This document shows, piece by piece, positions 23,528 through 37,566 of a DNA stretch of 64,000 nucleotides. Source of the stretch: Liolophura sinensis (taxonomy: Eukaryota > Mollusca > Polyplacophora > Chitonida > Chitonidae); the NCBI RefSeq assembly GCF_032854445.1, contig NC_088307.1:5458001-5522000 (forward strand), written 5' to 3'. A program made the position numbers and the translations under genes. Under the pieces are notes generated by a model. That model made no database searches. It had not been told where the DNA came from and worked only from the letters and a program-made list of their open reading frames with translations. The number at the start of each line of letters is the position of its first letter. Position 1 is the first letter of the stretch.

Positions 23528-25068
23528 TCAACACATTTACAGGTATCAAAGTCTGCAGAGAGTGACAGGTATACTTTATATATAGAACAAGGAAAACAAA
23601 CTCATGACTATTCCCGTCAAACTGCTTCAATTAACAATAATGTACTATTCTGAAATCTTATGACATAAACAATATTGCAAACAAAGCATAATGCTAATGA
23701 CCACAGCTATTATGAGTCAGCGTAAAGCATATTGTGGTATAAAAATAACAACTGACCTGAACATAAAAGGTTTAGAGGCGACTGACATAAACTGCCATTA
23801 GGCCAGCCAGCATATAACTGAACTGAACTGAACTGAAAGGAATGACATCTTTATGTAAGGTACACGGTATGTTGTCAGTTGATCAATAGTTTCATCATTG
23901 TTAAGCATAGAAGTTTGATATTACGATACAATAAATGGAGAAGACAGAGTTCATGTACGCCTTCATTTCTAATGATACGCCTTCATTTCTAATGATCTAT
24001 GTCTTTTTCTGGGATGAAATTCACGTAAGGCTTCTCATGTGGAAACAATAACCATGCTAAAATAATAATAAACAGTCATACATGTACATGCTTGCCAAAA
24101 AGCGGACAACCGTCTCACTAAAAGAATCATGCTCCGACATGAAACATGTAGAAAGACGGTGTACAGCATGTATGGAGAAAATAGAATCCAAACCAGCCAT
24201 GACTCTGTGATAGATGGCAAACGGTCACACCCCTTACAAAAATTTAAGCTTGTCACAGATTATCCACAAGCTACCCTTGCCCTAAACCGTAAACTAGCCA
24301 CAAGTTATCCTTATGTAACCAGCCTCTGGCCTCCTGGCAATTTACTGACAAAGTTTGGCTTTCACTCGAACTATTCGCGTAAATGTTTTATAGATAGTGT
24401 CAACTTACGTTTCCATATCCCCAAGACTGCTGATGTACATGTATACTGACCTTGTTCGCACATACAAATCATCCAAGACATCATAGGTTTGCCAGAACTG
24501 CTCAGACTGATAAATATAAACTACGGCTTAATTCAACAGCCAAACCATAAGGTATCGACAGCTGGGTGTGTCATGCTAAAAGCAGCACTGAAAGGATTCC
24601 TCTGAGGCCGAAGATTGCACGACTTCTGGTCCTGGAAGTCATCCCCACCCATGCAGCAACATGAGCCGTGTCTCACACATGTAGCCTTACAGTACTGATC
24701 CATTCCTACAGGCAACAAGCCTGATTTTCTATTTCCATGACTGGGACGAGGCTACAGCTACACATACATGTATAGTACTGACACCCTCATGTCAGTCAAC
24801 TGTCAGAACTCAGCCCCAGCACGATTATGTAAGCATAAACTCTATATATCCCCCTGTTTTCTGATGAACCCCATCTACATGCATCTTTCTGGTGACATAA
24901 TTAAAACCCATGAAAATAGATTAACCATGGAGAATCAATTCTCACGAGTCCTTAACTTGGACAATCAATCTACATGTACAATAAACAAGCTGAAACATCT
25001 ACAATATTGATATGCATCTATATTTATTCATGCACACAAAGCCTTACAAGTTACTTTATTAATCTACT
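23528..25068. other. non-coding sequence, only short simple repeats
   Basis: A (gaact)n run at about 23817-23838 and a doubled 20-bp segment (cgccttcatttctaatgata) at about 23958-23997. No gene supported. Confidence 0.5.
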
Positions 25069-25278
25069 TAATTCCTCAACCTTTTCGCACATGAAAGAGC
25101 AACTTTCAGTGCAATTATGCAGCTTCTGATTTTGGAGACAAAACTACATTGGTTGGATTGGTCAGTTTCAGGGCTTCACAAAAAGTACAATTTCATCATT
25201 CAACACACAATAATTCCTTCAGAATATGCTTGAAAAATCACCTTGCAAACATGCGATCAACATAAGGTTGAAGAATTA
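25069..25278 (+). mobile_element. MITE-like element, TIR family A (best copy)
   Basis: Left end taattcctcaaccttttcgc; right end aaggttgaagaatta, its inverse. About 210 bp, no coding capacity. Reference copy for the family. Confidence 0.8.
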
Positions 25279-26215
25279 CAGCATTTGTTGTTCAATACCA
25301 TACTGAGAAACTTTCCACTTACAGACTGGTAGTCACTTTCATGGATGAAGGAGCCCAGGAGTTCCTGGGGTATAAACCACCAACCTTTGGCATGTTACTG
25401 GCGAACTTTCACACACACATATGTATTAAACAGTCTTGTGATATGCTTAAACCTTAATAAAGTAACATAATAATCTATATGTCTGCTCTTTTGTAATGAA
25501 ATGAATGGCAAAAACGTTCGACTAATGTGATTATTCTTTTGGGATTTATCTACTGAGACTGGTGCAATGAAGCAGAGAGAAAGAATGCTCTCCAAAAATG
25601 AAATATTTATGATAAATCAATTTCTAAGCTTGGTAGTTGTATATCAGAACACTTAAATATAACCACATGTGCATGTACCTATGAGAACATTGACTTTGCC
25701 AAAGGTAAAAGGTCAGGTCATCCTTAAAGAACTCTTTGTTGGAGGAAACCCAACAGTATCAGCAAAAATATGGTAGCTTGGTAGAGATTTTTTCACTCTG
25801 GAAAAACTGGAGATTTTAAAAAAAATTATGAACATTGAGAGAAAAAAAAAGAAGCCAAATGAAAATTTTTGAGTAGTGCTCTTTTTTGAAGGGTTGATTG
25901 GATTAGCTGAAACAAATGTCTTTTTAATAATGGTCCCACAGTACTTTTACCAAACATGTGGTACAGGTATATACATGTAGTTCACGGATGTGTGCTCATG
26001 CATTGCACACAAGTGATAAAATACAAACCATATGCAACTGCAGACAATGGGTACAACGGCTGCATTTTCAGTTCTATAAACATACACTCTCTCATATCAC
26101 TACAGGCCAATAATAACAAACAAGGCCACTTGCGTTTAAGCTTTGTGGCATATATTTATATAAAACATGGGTTAAATCACCTAAAATTTTTGTCTAAAAA
26201 GAGTGATGTGTGTTC

Positions 26216-26370
26216 ATTTATTTATCTGGTTGGTGTTTTACACCGTACTCAAGAATATATCACTTACACGACAGCAACCAGCATTTTAGTGGGAGGAAAC
26301 CAGGAAGAGCTCGGGGCAAAACCCACGACCATCCGCAGGGTACTGACAGACCTTCCCATGTATGGCCGAG
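26216..26370 (-). mobile_element. SINE (family 1), head-truncated
   Basis: Antisense tail domain ttttacaccgtactcaagaa, core gcattttagtgggaggaaac, ending near cttcccatgtatggccgag. Confidence 0.88.
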
Positions 26371-26394
26371 TGATCGTTAGAGACAAATATTAAA

Positions 26395-26545
26395 ATGTTA
26401 TAAGACATAATATTACTTTTGGTGGTGAAACTTTGATTTTATCAGTAAGATATCCCCCCACCTTTCAAATGAACCTCAAACACCTTTCCAGGGTCACCAA
26501 AACTCTCAGAATAATTCAAACTGTGCAAATCAAAGGTGGGGAAAG
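26395..26545 (+). repeat. dispersed repeat (family C)
   Basis: aatattacttttggtggtga, cagtaagatatccccccacc and aacctcaaacacctttcc match family C. Confidence 0.55.
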
Positions 26546-26814
26546 TTTAGGTCTTTTACTATAAATATGTGTATACCACGGCACAATATGCAGACTGCAT
26601 GACACAAGAGAAGCCAGGAATGTCCACAGCCAGTTCAGCTGCAGATATGCCCATGAATGAAAACATGCAGTAAAGTGTAGGTGAACTCGCAAGTACATTC
26701 GCAAGTGTAGATCTCAACCATGTTTTCTCAGGACCCAGGTCGGGTCATACCAAGGACTTTAAAACTGGTACTTGTGGCTGAGGGTTAGAGCAGGGAAACT
26801 TGACTTGATGGTCT

Positions 26815-27045
26815 GGTGTTAGTATAATGAGACTGGTTTGCCTGGTGTCGGTATAATGTGACTGGTAGGCCTGGTGTTGGTATAATGTGACTGGTTGACC
26901 TGGTGTCAGTATAATGTCACTGGTTGGCCTGGTGTCAGTATAATGTGACTGGTTGGCCTGGTGTCAGTATAATATCACTGGGTCGTGTGTCAGCGTAATG
27001 TGACTGGGTGGGGCGTCAGTATAAAGTGACTGAGTGAGCTGTCAT
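26815..27045. repeat. 29-bp minisatellite, about 8 copies
   Basis: Unit ggcctggtgtcagtataatg plus tgactggtt; the last two copies are diverged. Confidence 0.93.
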
Positions 27046-28587
27046 GTTTAATGTTGGCATGATACTTCAGTGACAACAGCACTTTGGATTGAGTTCACTG
27101 TAAACACATATACACACATCTAACGACTCCTCGTCATCATACATAGCTGTTAAGCACGACGCTTAACCCTAAGCATACAAGTACACGTAGAAACATACAT
27201 ACGTAGATTACAGTCAGAGTCAGACATAGCAGTATGTAGTTGAGGAACAGAAATGCTAAATGGCTGACCAAGGCATCTATTTGACAAAGACTGTATCCGC
27301 ATACACAAGTACATGTAGCATCACCAATAGGCAGGATAGGTACAGCCAGAGACTTTACAGTGTTGATGTACAGTGTACCTTATGGCACCAAATGTAAAGC
27401 CTTGCCAGTACAGGGTCCTGATCCACATGCTATATAAGTTTGTATTAAGTTGACTGCAACCACATTGTACACATACTATGAGGCCCTTGTTTAAGACATA
27501 TGTTACCATGTTAGTAACAATAGGGGAGTTTCAGTTAGAACTCTTTTGTTGGTAAAGGTGAAAACAGCCCTTCTGTATCATGTGACTTGTCAAATATGTT
27601 AGGTGTAAACATTTGTCGACATGAATTTACCAATCAGCTGTCTCCTCATTTTCTGGATGCAGCACTGATACTGATTGTTTTCAAGAACCTTTTAGTGTCA
27701 CAAAGTCTCGGCTCCTCAATTTTCTCCATTGTTCGTTTATTCTAAATATCTTTTTTGAAATCTTTCTCAGAAGCCCATGTTATAGTAAATGCAATCAAAA
27801 TGTTTGGCAAACATTTCTAACAGACCTGTCACATGGAACAGTAGGATGTTTTTTACTTTCAGCGATAAAATATCGCGAGCTCGAAACTGCCCTGTTAATG
27901 AGTACCACAGTCTCTTTACCACTGTTTCGTGAAAAAAGTTTCAGGTTGTTTTTAATACATGGCCATTAAAAGCCATTAATTAAAATTAAATAGACCACAA
28001 AAAGCAGCACATTTTTTTTTTTTTGTCGTCGGCAATATGTCTCTTATATTTGTTCATTACACGTTCATCGCTTCTGAGTGCAGATCCTATACCAAAGAAG
28101 CAAACTACACACGTGTCTCATTTTCTCTGATTTATGTCCCCACAATCCAATTAATACCCTTCTGCACACTGCAAATTAATCTTACAAATCTCATTATGTG
28201 TCATGCAAACAGCATTTCAGTCAACTCCCTTTTTTAACAGAGTACGATAAATGCACAGAGGTTAAATGAGACCAAGCTGACATGTATCCCTCGCATTTAC
28301 AATGAAATTCTTTGAAGCTCTCCAAAATGAGAATGATTACATGTGCACCCAGAATGGTAAGGTTTGTGTCGTCACAAATGCTTACTTACAATATGTATCT
28401 CATGTAGAAACAGGTACACGCAGGCGGAGCAAAACTGGATTTCATCCAGCCTCAACAGGTACATGAACCCGACTAATCTTCTTATCTCCAGACTTGGATT
28501 GAAAAACAACCTGCCCAAACTGGATTTGAACACAGGACCTTCAAGTTAAAGACCAACAGCACTTCATACACATCTTCATACGTATCA
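27046..28587. other. non-coding sequence, nothing firm
   Basis: No exon supported. The stretch near 28430-28560 has a tRNA-like antisense motif (actggatttgaacacaggac) and may be an old SINE remnant. Confidence 0.45.
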
Positions 28588-28830
28588 AGGGCCTACATAG
28601 CCTCGGGAGTAGTGTGCAATGACCCATGAACCTCTCACTATGCAGTGCGGTCGCTGTGAGTTTAAGTTCGGAACGTGGTTGTACCTGGATAGGTCTGTCA
28701 GCAACCTGAGGATGGTTGTGGGTTTGCACCAGGCCTTGCCCTGTTTCCAGCTAAAACCATAATTCTGTCAGCGGGTGTAAAAGTGAAATATTCTTGAGTA
28801 CGGGGGGTATAAAACTCCAATCAAATACAT
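28588..28830 (+). mobile_element. SINE (family 1), diverged, nearly full length
   Basis: Head eroded, then caatgacccatgaacctctc, gtcgctgtgagtttaagttc (B box), cagcaacctgaggatggttg, gaaatattcttgagtacggg and a short tail. Older than most copies. Confidence 0.85.
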
Positions 28831-29701
28831 GTAAGTCAATAAATCATAATATCATTTATAAGAAGACATTTCATACCCAATTATCTTTATGTCTAGCCAG
28901 TTTAATCAATTTCAGACCATTACCAAAAAACATCATAATATCAATACCTTATATGGAAAACAGCACATTCACCACATTCATTGCAGGCTGAGGTACACTA
29001 GTTTAGGCAAACCTGGTATCAAGCTTTCCCCTGTCCCCGAAAATGAATCTTACACACACACTACACACAGCCACACATGCCGTATACAAGCTTAAATGTC
29101 CCAGAACACCTTTTGCTCTTTCTGTAAAACACTGTAGATTTTCCCTAATTATATAAGATATACATCAATCTAGACCAAATGATGCTATTCCAATACCACA
29201 CACAGCGTATTTCAATTAGCATACAAAGTAAACTTATGGATACATGCATATGTACATGTAGGTTGCTCTACAATGGTTTATTCAGCCACAAGGCTCACCT
29301 GGGCTATGAACATAAAATTACTCTTAATCTTACGCAACAGTAAAGCACTTCAGTACGACTACATGTACTTGTGAATACTTGGCTGACATACTTGACATTT
29401 CTACAGGAGGGTTCACAATGAGCTTAAAGGTTCACCACACTTTATAATTAATACCCAGCCAAGCTGAACTCCATTTATATACTGTAGTCTGATTATAAAC
29501 GTGCACATGTGCAGTAGATGACCTGAAGTCTTGCCCATAGTCATGTTTCAGATTTGGCCTGAGCCTGAAAAATGGAAATTTAGCACCAAAAATAATGTTG
29601 TAATTAATATTATAATATTTATTTGCATTTTAAAAATGCACTCTTTTGGGTGCAATTTTAGGTCATTCCCAAGTACACTGTTGTGCTAGTGCATATATAT
29701 A

Positions 29702-29900
29702 CTGAAAATCTTTTTCAACCACTAAAGCACTTTATTCAGAGAAATTTATGCATACCATTATTACGAAAATGATGATGAAGATTATTTGTGTGTGTCACAA
29801 AAGATGCAAACTACATAAAACTGCCCAAATAACTTCTCTACACCCCATGAAAATGTTTCAAAATATTGCTTGCAGTGGTGGTTGAGAACATTGAAGAATC
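29702..29900 (+). mobile_element. MITE-like element, TIR family B
   Basis: tgaaaatctttttcaaccac at the left and gtggttgagaacattgaaga at the right are inverted. Interior atgatgatgaagattatttg and ctctacaccccatgaaaatg are shared. Confidence 0.75.
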
Positions 29901-30319
29901 ATCGTATATTTTGGTGCAATTTGTATTATCGGCATGACATAATCTTGTTCCCATACAAACATATGCACGTTACCTAAATCCAGTGTGTACATCACCTGGT
30001 TGTATTATAAATGATGTACATGTACATTGCTGTAAGGTATGTTATTAATCGGGTGCTTTCGTATTGACTCGCTAATAGTGTGGGTATGGCCATAATGGCC
30101 TTAGGCAGCTCAAACTACAACAACGCCCGGAGACTGGATTAATAACACTTTTATTAACTGACTAAGCAAGTTATGATCTGTGTATCACCTTGAGGCATGT
30201 TATAATAACTACATTTCTGGCTGCTGTACACATGAAACCATTTTTTGGCTGTAAAACTGTTGAATTGGAGAATTAAGGTTCGTCACTGAGGTTAAGATAC
30301 AGTACATGTACGCTACATC

Positions 30320-30860
30320 AATGTACATGAACACTACATCAATGTACCCATTTATGCACAGTATATGGCCATGAACACATAATGTGATATACACGCACAC
30401 TACATGTATATAACACACACACACTATATAACACACATGTACACTATGTAACACACATGCACACTATATAACACATACATACACTATGTCACATGCACAC
30501 ACACTATATAAAAAAACACACTATATATCATACAAGTACACTATGTAACAGACACACACACTATATATGTAACACACATGTACACTATATACCATACACA
30601 TACAATATATAACACACATATACACTATAAAACATAAATGTACACTATATAAAACACACATACACTATGTCATGTGCACGCACACTATACAACATACACC
30701 TACAATATATAAAATACATGTACAATATATAACACACATGCACACTATATAACACACACTGTACATATGCTATATAACATACATGCACACTATATAACAC
30801 ACAGATACACTATATAACATATATGTACACTACATAGCAACACACTATATAACAGCCACT
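30320..30860. repeat. irregular ~20-bp CA/TATA minisatellite
   Basis: Some 25 imperfect copies of cacacatgcacactatataa. Unit length varies around 20 bp. Confidence 0.9.
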
Positions 30861-31034
30861 TTCATGACACTGATGATCAGCAGACACACCTGCCTTGACA
30901 TGATGTAATCATCACTTTGTCCAAGCTCAATATCCAAGGTAAATATCTAAAAATACACATACATGTATATCTGTAAAAAAGAAAAAAGCTGGGACAAAAA
31001 GTGAACCCACCTGACACTGAAAATATACCTGTAA

Positions 31035-31037
<3 letters not shown>

Positions 31038-31095
<58 letters not shown>
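31038..31095. repeat. (TA)n microsatellite, about 29 units
   Basis: Uninterrupted alternating TA, bounded by gtaagtg and gatagt. Confidence 0.98.
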
Positions 31096-31097
<2 letters not shown>

Positions 31098-31511
31098 TAG
31101 TAAATATGTTTACATCCCAGTGCCAGAGCTTGTGACCAGCGTTGTGACGTCAGTCGAACACCGTGATAACACAGTACCAGGAGACAAGATTACATTCACT
31201 GATAACTCCATCTTCACCTCTCCTCTGATTTTATCTTGATGATATTAAAAGACGTTAAATCTACACCTATAATACATGTACAGTACCTGCATCATCAACG
31301 TATATGGTAAGGGGCCAGTAGTTAGGGACACTTTATGAATACCGGGGCACAGATAAATATATTCATAAATATACAGTACATGAACTGTCAGAAAGTTCCA
31401 TCTATGTCAAGCGTACATGTACAATGTAGCTGTTTTAAACAAAGAGATCTAGTGTGAGTCATAGACCTTAATTTCTAATTAATACGTAATTAGGGGTGTA
31501 CACATACATGT

Positions 31512-31768
31512 AGGGAGTCTGTGGCAGAGTGGTTACATATAGTGTACACAGCACAATGACCCAGGAGCCTCTCACCAATGCTGTCAATGTGGCTTCCTCT
31601 CTGATCATAAGTAAGAAGGTCTGAGATAAGAAGGCAACCTGTGGATGGTTATGGGTTTCCCCCCAGGCTCTGCCCGGTTTCCTCCCACCATAATGCTGGT
31701 CATATAGTTGTATAAGTGAAATATTCTCGAGTACAGCAAATAGATGCCAATCAAATAAATTAAAAAAA
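31512..31768 (+). mobile_element. SINE (family 1), full length but diverged
   Basis: Head ggagtctgtggcagagtggt (A-box position), caatgacccaggagcctctc, core gtttcctcccaccataatgc, tail domain gaaatattctcgagtacagc and caatcaaataaattaaa. The B-box region is damaged. Confidence 0.88.
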
Positions 31769-31857
31769 CCTGTACATGTAGGATAATACACAGCACACAT
31801 CGTTTATTAAAGGAAAAGACCTCTAAAAGTCGAAGTAGGCATCACTAAATAAACCAC

Positions 31858-32248
31858 TTAAAATTATGCATAAATATACTTTAATTTTTTTTTTTTTTAA
31901 ATTTTTGTGAAAAGAGTTAAATGCGTTCAAACATTTTAATTCTAAGGTGGGCTTTATGGTCAACCAGAGTATAGGAACTCTGACATCACGTTAAGTTTTC
32001 TTAAGCCTAATCATGACAGTGAATGTACGAGAGTATCTATTTTTATTCATGAGCAAAAGATTTCTGAAATCTCTAAAATTCCTTTCTTCTGGTGGACATT
32101 GGGAAAAAAGGTTATGTGACGTCAGAGTTCCTAGATACCGTCAGTATGGCTCATAAAGCCCACCATAAAATTCAAATATTTGAATGCCTTTCCATCACTC
32201 TTAAAAAATCTGAAAAATTAAATGTGAGTATTTTAACGCATAATTTTC
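31858..32248. mobile_element. foldback element with ~130-bp inverted repeats
   Basis: The arms at 31858-31989 and 32116-32248 are inverted copies. Left contains aaggtgggctttatgg and aggaactctgacatcac; right contains gtgacgtcagagttcct and cataaagcccaccat. The centre is about 126 bp. Outer ends aaaattatgc/gcataatttt. No coding capacity. Confidence 0.85.
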
Positions 32249-32426
32249 CGTGGTCTGTATGATGAGCATTACTTAATATTTTAGCTTTCTTTCACTTTAA
32301 CTACTTTGCTTGTACCGAAAATAAAAACATTACAGGAAGTGATTCCTGGTTTCCATGTGAAACACTTAGATATTATACACTTCACCGTGTGAGACATTAT
32401 TTTGTGCATCTACAGTGTACAAATGA

Positions 32427-32697
32427 TTTGATTGATTTATTTATTTGATTGGTGTTTTACGCCGTACTCAAGAATATTTCACTTATACGACAGCAGCTAG
32501 CATTATGGTGGGAGGAAACCGGGCAGACCCCAGAGGAAAACCACGACCATCCACAGGTTGCTGGATGTCTTCCCACGTACGGCCGGAGAGGAAGCCAGAA
32601 TGAGCTGGACTTTAACTCACAGTGACCGCACTGGTGAGAAACTGCTGGGTCATCACACTGCGCTAGCGCGCTAACCATCTGAGCCACGGAGGCCCTC
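32427..32697 (-). mobile_element. SINE (family 1), full length, 12-bp target duplication
   Basis: GTGTACAAATGA at 32415-32426 and 32698-32709. A complete 271-bp copy in antisense, with head end gcgctaaccatctgagccac followed by ggaggccct. Together with the copy at 58604 it defines the family length. Confidence 0.97.
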
Positions 32698-32709
32698 GTG
32701 TACAAATGA

Positions 32710-33884
32710 CATGTAGTCTCTATCATAACTGCTTGTTCAGTCCTCCAAGAGGAAGTATATAATTTCTCTCATCAGTGAACACATCAGGCCCCAAAACAGA
32801 CGTACTACATGCCTACTCCATCATCCAGCTTTTATACTGATCATCCCTGATTAGTTCTGCAAGGTGCTCAAATAGCTCTAACATGCTCCTCCAGCCTGCA
32901 GCAACCTCACTGTTTGGTAGGAGACAATTACCCCATGTAACTGTAGTGTCCACAACTCATGTGCCATCAGTCTCCTTGCAGGTCACAGAGACTAGTTTTT
33001 CATCATTATGGTATTTAATATTGCATGCATGTCCATATTTTGATGTCAACAGCCTGCAAACACGACACTGTACAAAAGTTAAGCTTTATGAGATTACCTG
33101 AAATAGGTTAGCCCTAATAGTGTGTTTTTCTGTCGACCAAATGTAGTACACTTTATTTAGCTGGAATGAATATCATTACATGGAAGTAGTTTAGAGCCAG
33201 CAAAAGAGACAAACATACATACCCATGAATGTGAGCCAGATTTTTAATTTTGACTGGTCAACATTAAACTTTAATTTAATTGCACCTGACACAAATAGAC
33301 TGGTCTTAAGCAAGGCCGCCTTGGACAACAAGGGTTTCTAGTTTAGGATACTGGTACCAAAAAATGTTTCACGTATTGTGTAGCTGTGATTTTTTAAGCC
33401 AGTACGGATGACACTTTCAGCTCTCTCCCATTTTTTTCACAAATTCAGTAAAAAAAAAAATCATCCTTTTATAATATTGCAACCTCTATAATATTGTAAA
33501 TAAAGGTTCATTTACAAAGAAATTTCTCATCAACTTGCAATTTAGCAAAGCTTTCAATACTGATCAACATTAAAAATGCACGTCTTAATTCATAAATCAT
33601 ATAATTTCATGCAAATCTCTTAAAATCTGCAGTGACTTTTGAAAAAATCAGATAAATGGGGTCAGAGGGTGCACTATTGGTTGAAATGTACACTGAATGC
33701 ATGTTTTTATATGTACACATGCATACATCCACAGTTGTGTATACACATCAATTTCTAGCAAGAAGAAGGTAGAAGGTACAGCATGAATATGTAAATTTTT
33801 CAGAAGCACTGATATCTGTTTTAAGAGATCGATGCTGACATCATCAATTTTGTATTTACCCGATACTTATCACATAGCCAGTTT
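32710..33884. other. non-coding sequence, nothing recognised
   Basis: AT-rich; no exon or element supported. Confidence 0.5.
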
Positions 33885-36390
33885 CATGTACTCCACGTGT
33901 ACTTATCACATAGCCAGTTTCATGTACTCCAGATGTACTTATCCCATAGCCAGTTTCATTTATTCCAAAAGTACTTATCACACAGCCAGTTTCATACTTA
34001 TCACATAGCCAGTTTCATGTACTCCACGTGTACTTATCCCATAGCCAGTTTCATGTCCTCCACGTGTACTTATCCCATAGCCAGTTTCATGTACTCCACG
34101 TGTACTTATCCCATAGCCAGTTTCATGTACTCCAGATGTACTTATCACACAGCCAGTTTCATGTACTCCAGATGTACTTATCACATAGCCAGTTTCATGT
34201 ACTCCAGGTGTACTTATCACACAGCCAGTTTCATGTACTCCAGGTGTACTTATCCCATAGCCAGTTTCATGTACTCCAGGTGTACTTATCACATAGCCAG
34301 TTTCATACTTATCACATAGCCAGTTTCATGTACTCCAGATGTACTTATCACATAGCCAGTTTCATGTACTCCAGATGTACTTATCACATAGCCAGTTTCA
34401 TGTACTCCAGATATACTTATCACATAGCCAGTTTCATGTACTCCAGATGTACACATAGCCAGTTTCATGTACTCCAGATGTACTTATCACATAGCCAGTT
34501 TCATGTACTCCACATTTACTTATAACACAGCCAGTTTCATGTACTCCAGATGTACTTATCACACAGCCAAATTCTTGTACTCCAAATGTACTTATCACAT
34601 AGCCAGTTTCATGTACTCCAGATGTACTTATCACACAGCCAGTTTCATGTGCTCCAGATGTACTTATCACATAGCCAGTTTCATGTACTCCAGGTGTACT
34701 TATCACATAGCCAGTTTCATTTACTCCAAAAGTACTTATCACACAGACAGTTTCATACTTATCACATAGCCAGTTTCATGTACTCCAGATGCACTTATGA
34801 CATAGCCAGTTTCATGTGCTCCAGGTGTACTTATCACACAGCCAGTTTCATGTGCTCCAGGTGTACTTATCACACAGCCAGTTTCATGTGCTCCAGGTGT
34901 ACTTATCACATAGCCAGTTTCATGTACTCCAAAAGTACTTATCACACAGCCAGTTTCATACTTGTCACATAGCCAGTTTCATGTACTCCAGATGTACTTA
35001 TCACATAACCAGTTTCATGTACTCCAGGTGTACTTATCACATAACCAGTTTCATGTACTCCAAAAGTACTTATCACACAGCCAGTTTCATACTTATCACA
35101 TAGCCAGTTTCATGTACTCCAAAAGTACTTATCACACAGCCAGTTTCATACTTATGACAAAGCCAGTTTCATGTACTTCAGGTGTACTTATCACATAGCC
35201 AGTTTCATGTACTTCAAAAGTACTTATCACACAGCCAGTTTCATACTTATCACATAGCCAGTTTCATGTACTCCAGATGTACTTATCACATAGCCAGTTT
35301 CATGTACTCCAGATGTACTTATCACATAGCCAGTTTCATGTGCTCCCGGTGTACTTATCATATAGCCAGTTTCATGTACTCCAGATATACTTATAACACA
35401 GCCAGTTTCATGTACTCCAGATGTACTTATCACATAGCCAGTTTCTTGTACTCCAGATATACTTATCACATAGCCAGTTTCATGTACTCCAGATGTACTT
35501 ATCACATAGCCAGTTTCTTGTACTCCAGATATACCTATCACATAGCCAGTTTCATGTACTCCACGTGTACTTATCACATAGCCAGTTTCATGTACTCCAG
35601 ATGTACTTATCACATAGCCAGTTTCATGTACTCCAGATGTACTTATCACATAGCCAGTTTCATGTACTCCAGATGTACTTATCACATAGCCAGTTTCATG
35701 TACTCCAGATGTACTTATCACATAGCCAGTTTCATGTACTCCAGATGTACTTATCACATAGCCAGTTTCTTGTACTCCAGATATACTTATCACATAGCCA
35801 GTTTCATGTACTCCAGATGTACACATAGCCAGTTTCATGTACTCCAGATGTACTTATTACACAGCCAGTTTCATGTACTCCAGATGTACTTATCACATAG
35901 CCAGTTTCATGTACTCCAGATGTACACATAGCCAGTTTCATGTACTCCAGATGTACTTATCACATAGCCAGTTTCATGTACTCCAGATATACTTATCACA
36001 TAGCCAGTTTCATGTACTCCAGATGTACTTATCACATAGCCAGTTTCATGTACTCCAGGTGTACTTATCACACAGCCAGTTTCATGTACTCCAGATGTAC
36101 TTATCACATAGCCAGTTTCATGTACTCCAGATGTACTTATCACATAGCCAGTTTCATGCACTCCAGATGTACTTATCACATAGCCAGTTTCATGTACTCC
36201 AGATGTACTTATCACATAGCCAGTTTCATGTACTCCAGATGTACTTATCACATAGCCAGTTTCATGTACTCCAGATGTACTTATCACATAGCCAGTTTCA
36301 TGTACTCCAGATGTACTTATCACATAGCCAGTTTCATGTACTCCAGATGTACTTATCACATAGCCAGTTTCACGTACTCCAGATGTACTT
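33885..36390. repeat. 36-bp minisatellite, about 70 copies (2.5 kb)
   Basis: Unit acttatcacatagccagttt plus catgtactccagatgt. Two shortened unit types occur: one lacking acttatc (29 bp) and one of 23 bp lacking gtactccagatgt. The right part (35580-36390) is the most uniform. Reading frames up to 249 codons arise only because 36 is a multiple of three. Confidence 0.98.
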
Positions 36391-36649
36391 CATGCTGTAG
36401 GTTAGGGAGACATGTGAAGGATATTTTAAACACAATTTCAAACATTTACATTGCTACATTGCTTATAATGAAAATCATTGAAATCTGTTACATTAGCGCT
36501 GTTCAGAATACATGTAACTGACAATATTATTATTTTAATTTTCAGATTGTAAATATTACAGTAACAATTAAAAATCTGAATATGGTCTACTCAAGTATTA
36601 TGCATGAATATGCAAGGTTGGAAATAATTTTTAATGTAGTGCGGCTATT

Positions 36650-36775
36650 CACATTATTAAAACGAGTACAATGTTATTTACATGCAGGCATTGTCCTGTA
36701 CCAAAGAGTTTGCTCCCGTCAGAATACCATTTGGTGAAGGACAATATCCTCGTCCAGTGGCTTATTTCTGGGCTT
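36650..36775 (+). repeat. dispersed repeat (family D)
   Basis: About 125 bp resembling 45661-45785: acaatgttatttacatgcag, ataccatttggtgaaggaca and tggcttatttctgg have close counterparts there. Confidence 0.55.
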
Positions 36776-37566
36776 GTGGTCGTATATGAAAATTATATTT
36801 GATACATGTACGCATACATGTATCTAATGAACATCACGTGTACATGTATACACATTTTACTGTACAGGGCATCACAGGAAAACAATTTGTTCAATGAATT
36901 ATTGGCAAAATCCATGAATAAAACATTTTAATTCAATGCAAAATGACCGAGTCAGCAGAATTTTCTGATAAACAGTGGGAGTGGGTTGCCTTTGTATGAA
37001 GCACAACAAGTTTAGAAAGTGGATTTTTGGTGGAATGAAGGAGAGATCAGACTCATCAACAATAACCTATTTACACATACATGTAGATGTCTATACAATG
37101 GTTGATCCCGCAACTTTTCAACACCTGAAACTGACTGTATTTATCATGCTTGTGATATTCATATGCTTGGGATTGTATACTTTGTCATAATCTTATGCAG
37201 GCATATTTTCCATAAGTAATACATTTAGCTGTAACTACATGTAAATTGTTTACTTTTCCTGTAAGTATAGGGAGAATAATGCCGTTCCTAATGTTAATGG
37301 AAATGATACACAATGTAAACACACACAGAGAATTACAATAACAGAGAGAATCAGAAATCCTATTCAACGCTTAATACTCAGGCTGTATGTTGACATGTAA
37401 ACACATCTGTATGTTTCTCACAGATGCATGTATACAATCAGCTTAAGAATCCAGCTGAATCGTAATAAAAACTGATATTTGTTAATTAATATTCAATCTT
37501 TCCTCTCAAAGTAACATACCAATGAAAAAAAAAATGTCCTAGGACCATATACATGCATGTACATTT

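Noticed and set aside
32457-32726. 89-codon frame, and similar frames at 14728, 58626, 54017 and 63316
   Set aside because: These are translations of the SINE; the recurring peptide reflects the repeat, not a gene.
33885-36390. CRISPR-like regular array of 36-bp units
   Set aside because: Units are directly adjoining with no unique spacers, and the context is eukaryotic; it is a minisatellite.
35182-36521. Long repetitive open frames (up to 249 codons on plus, 203 on minus)
   Set aside because: They exist only because the unit is a multiple of three without stops. No start context, splice site or domain.
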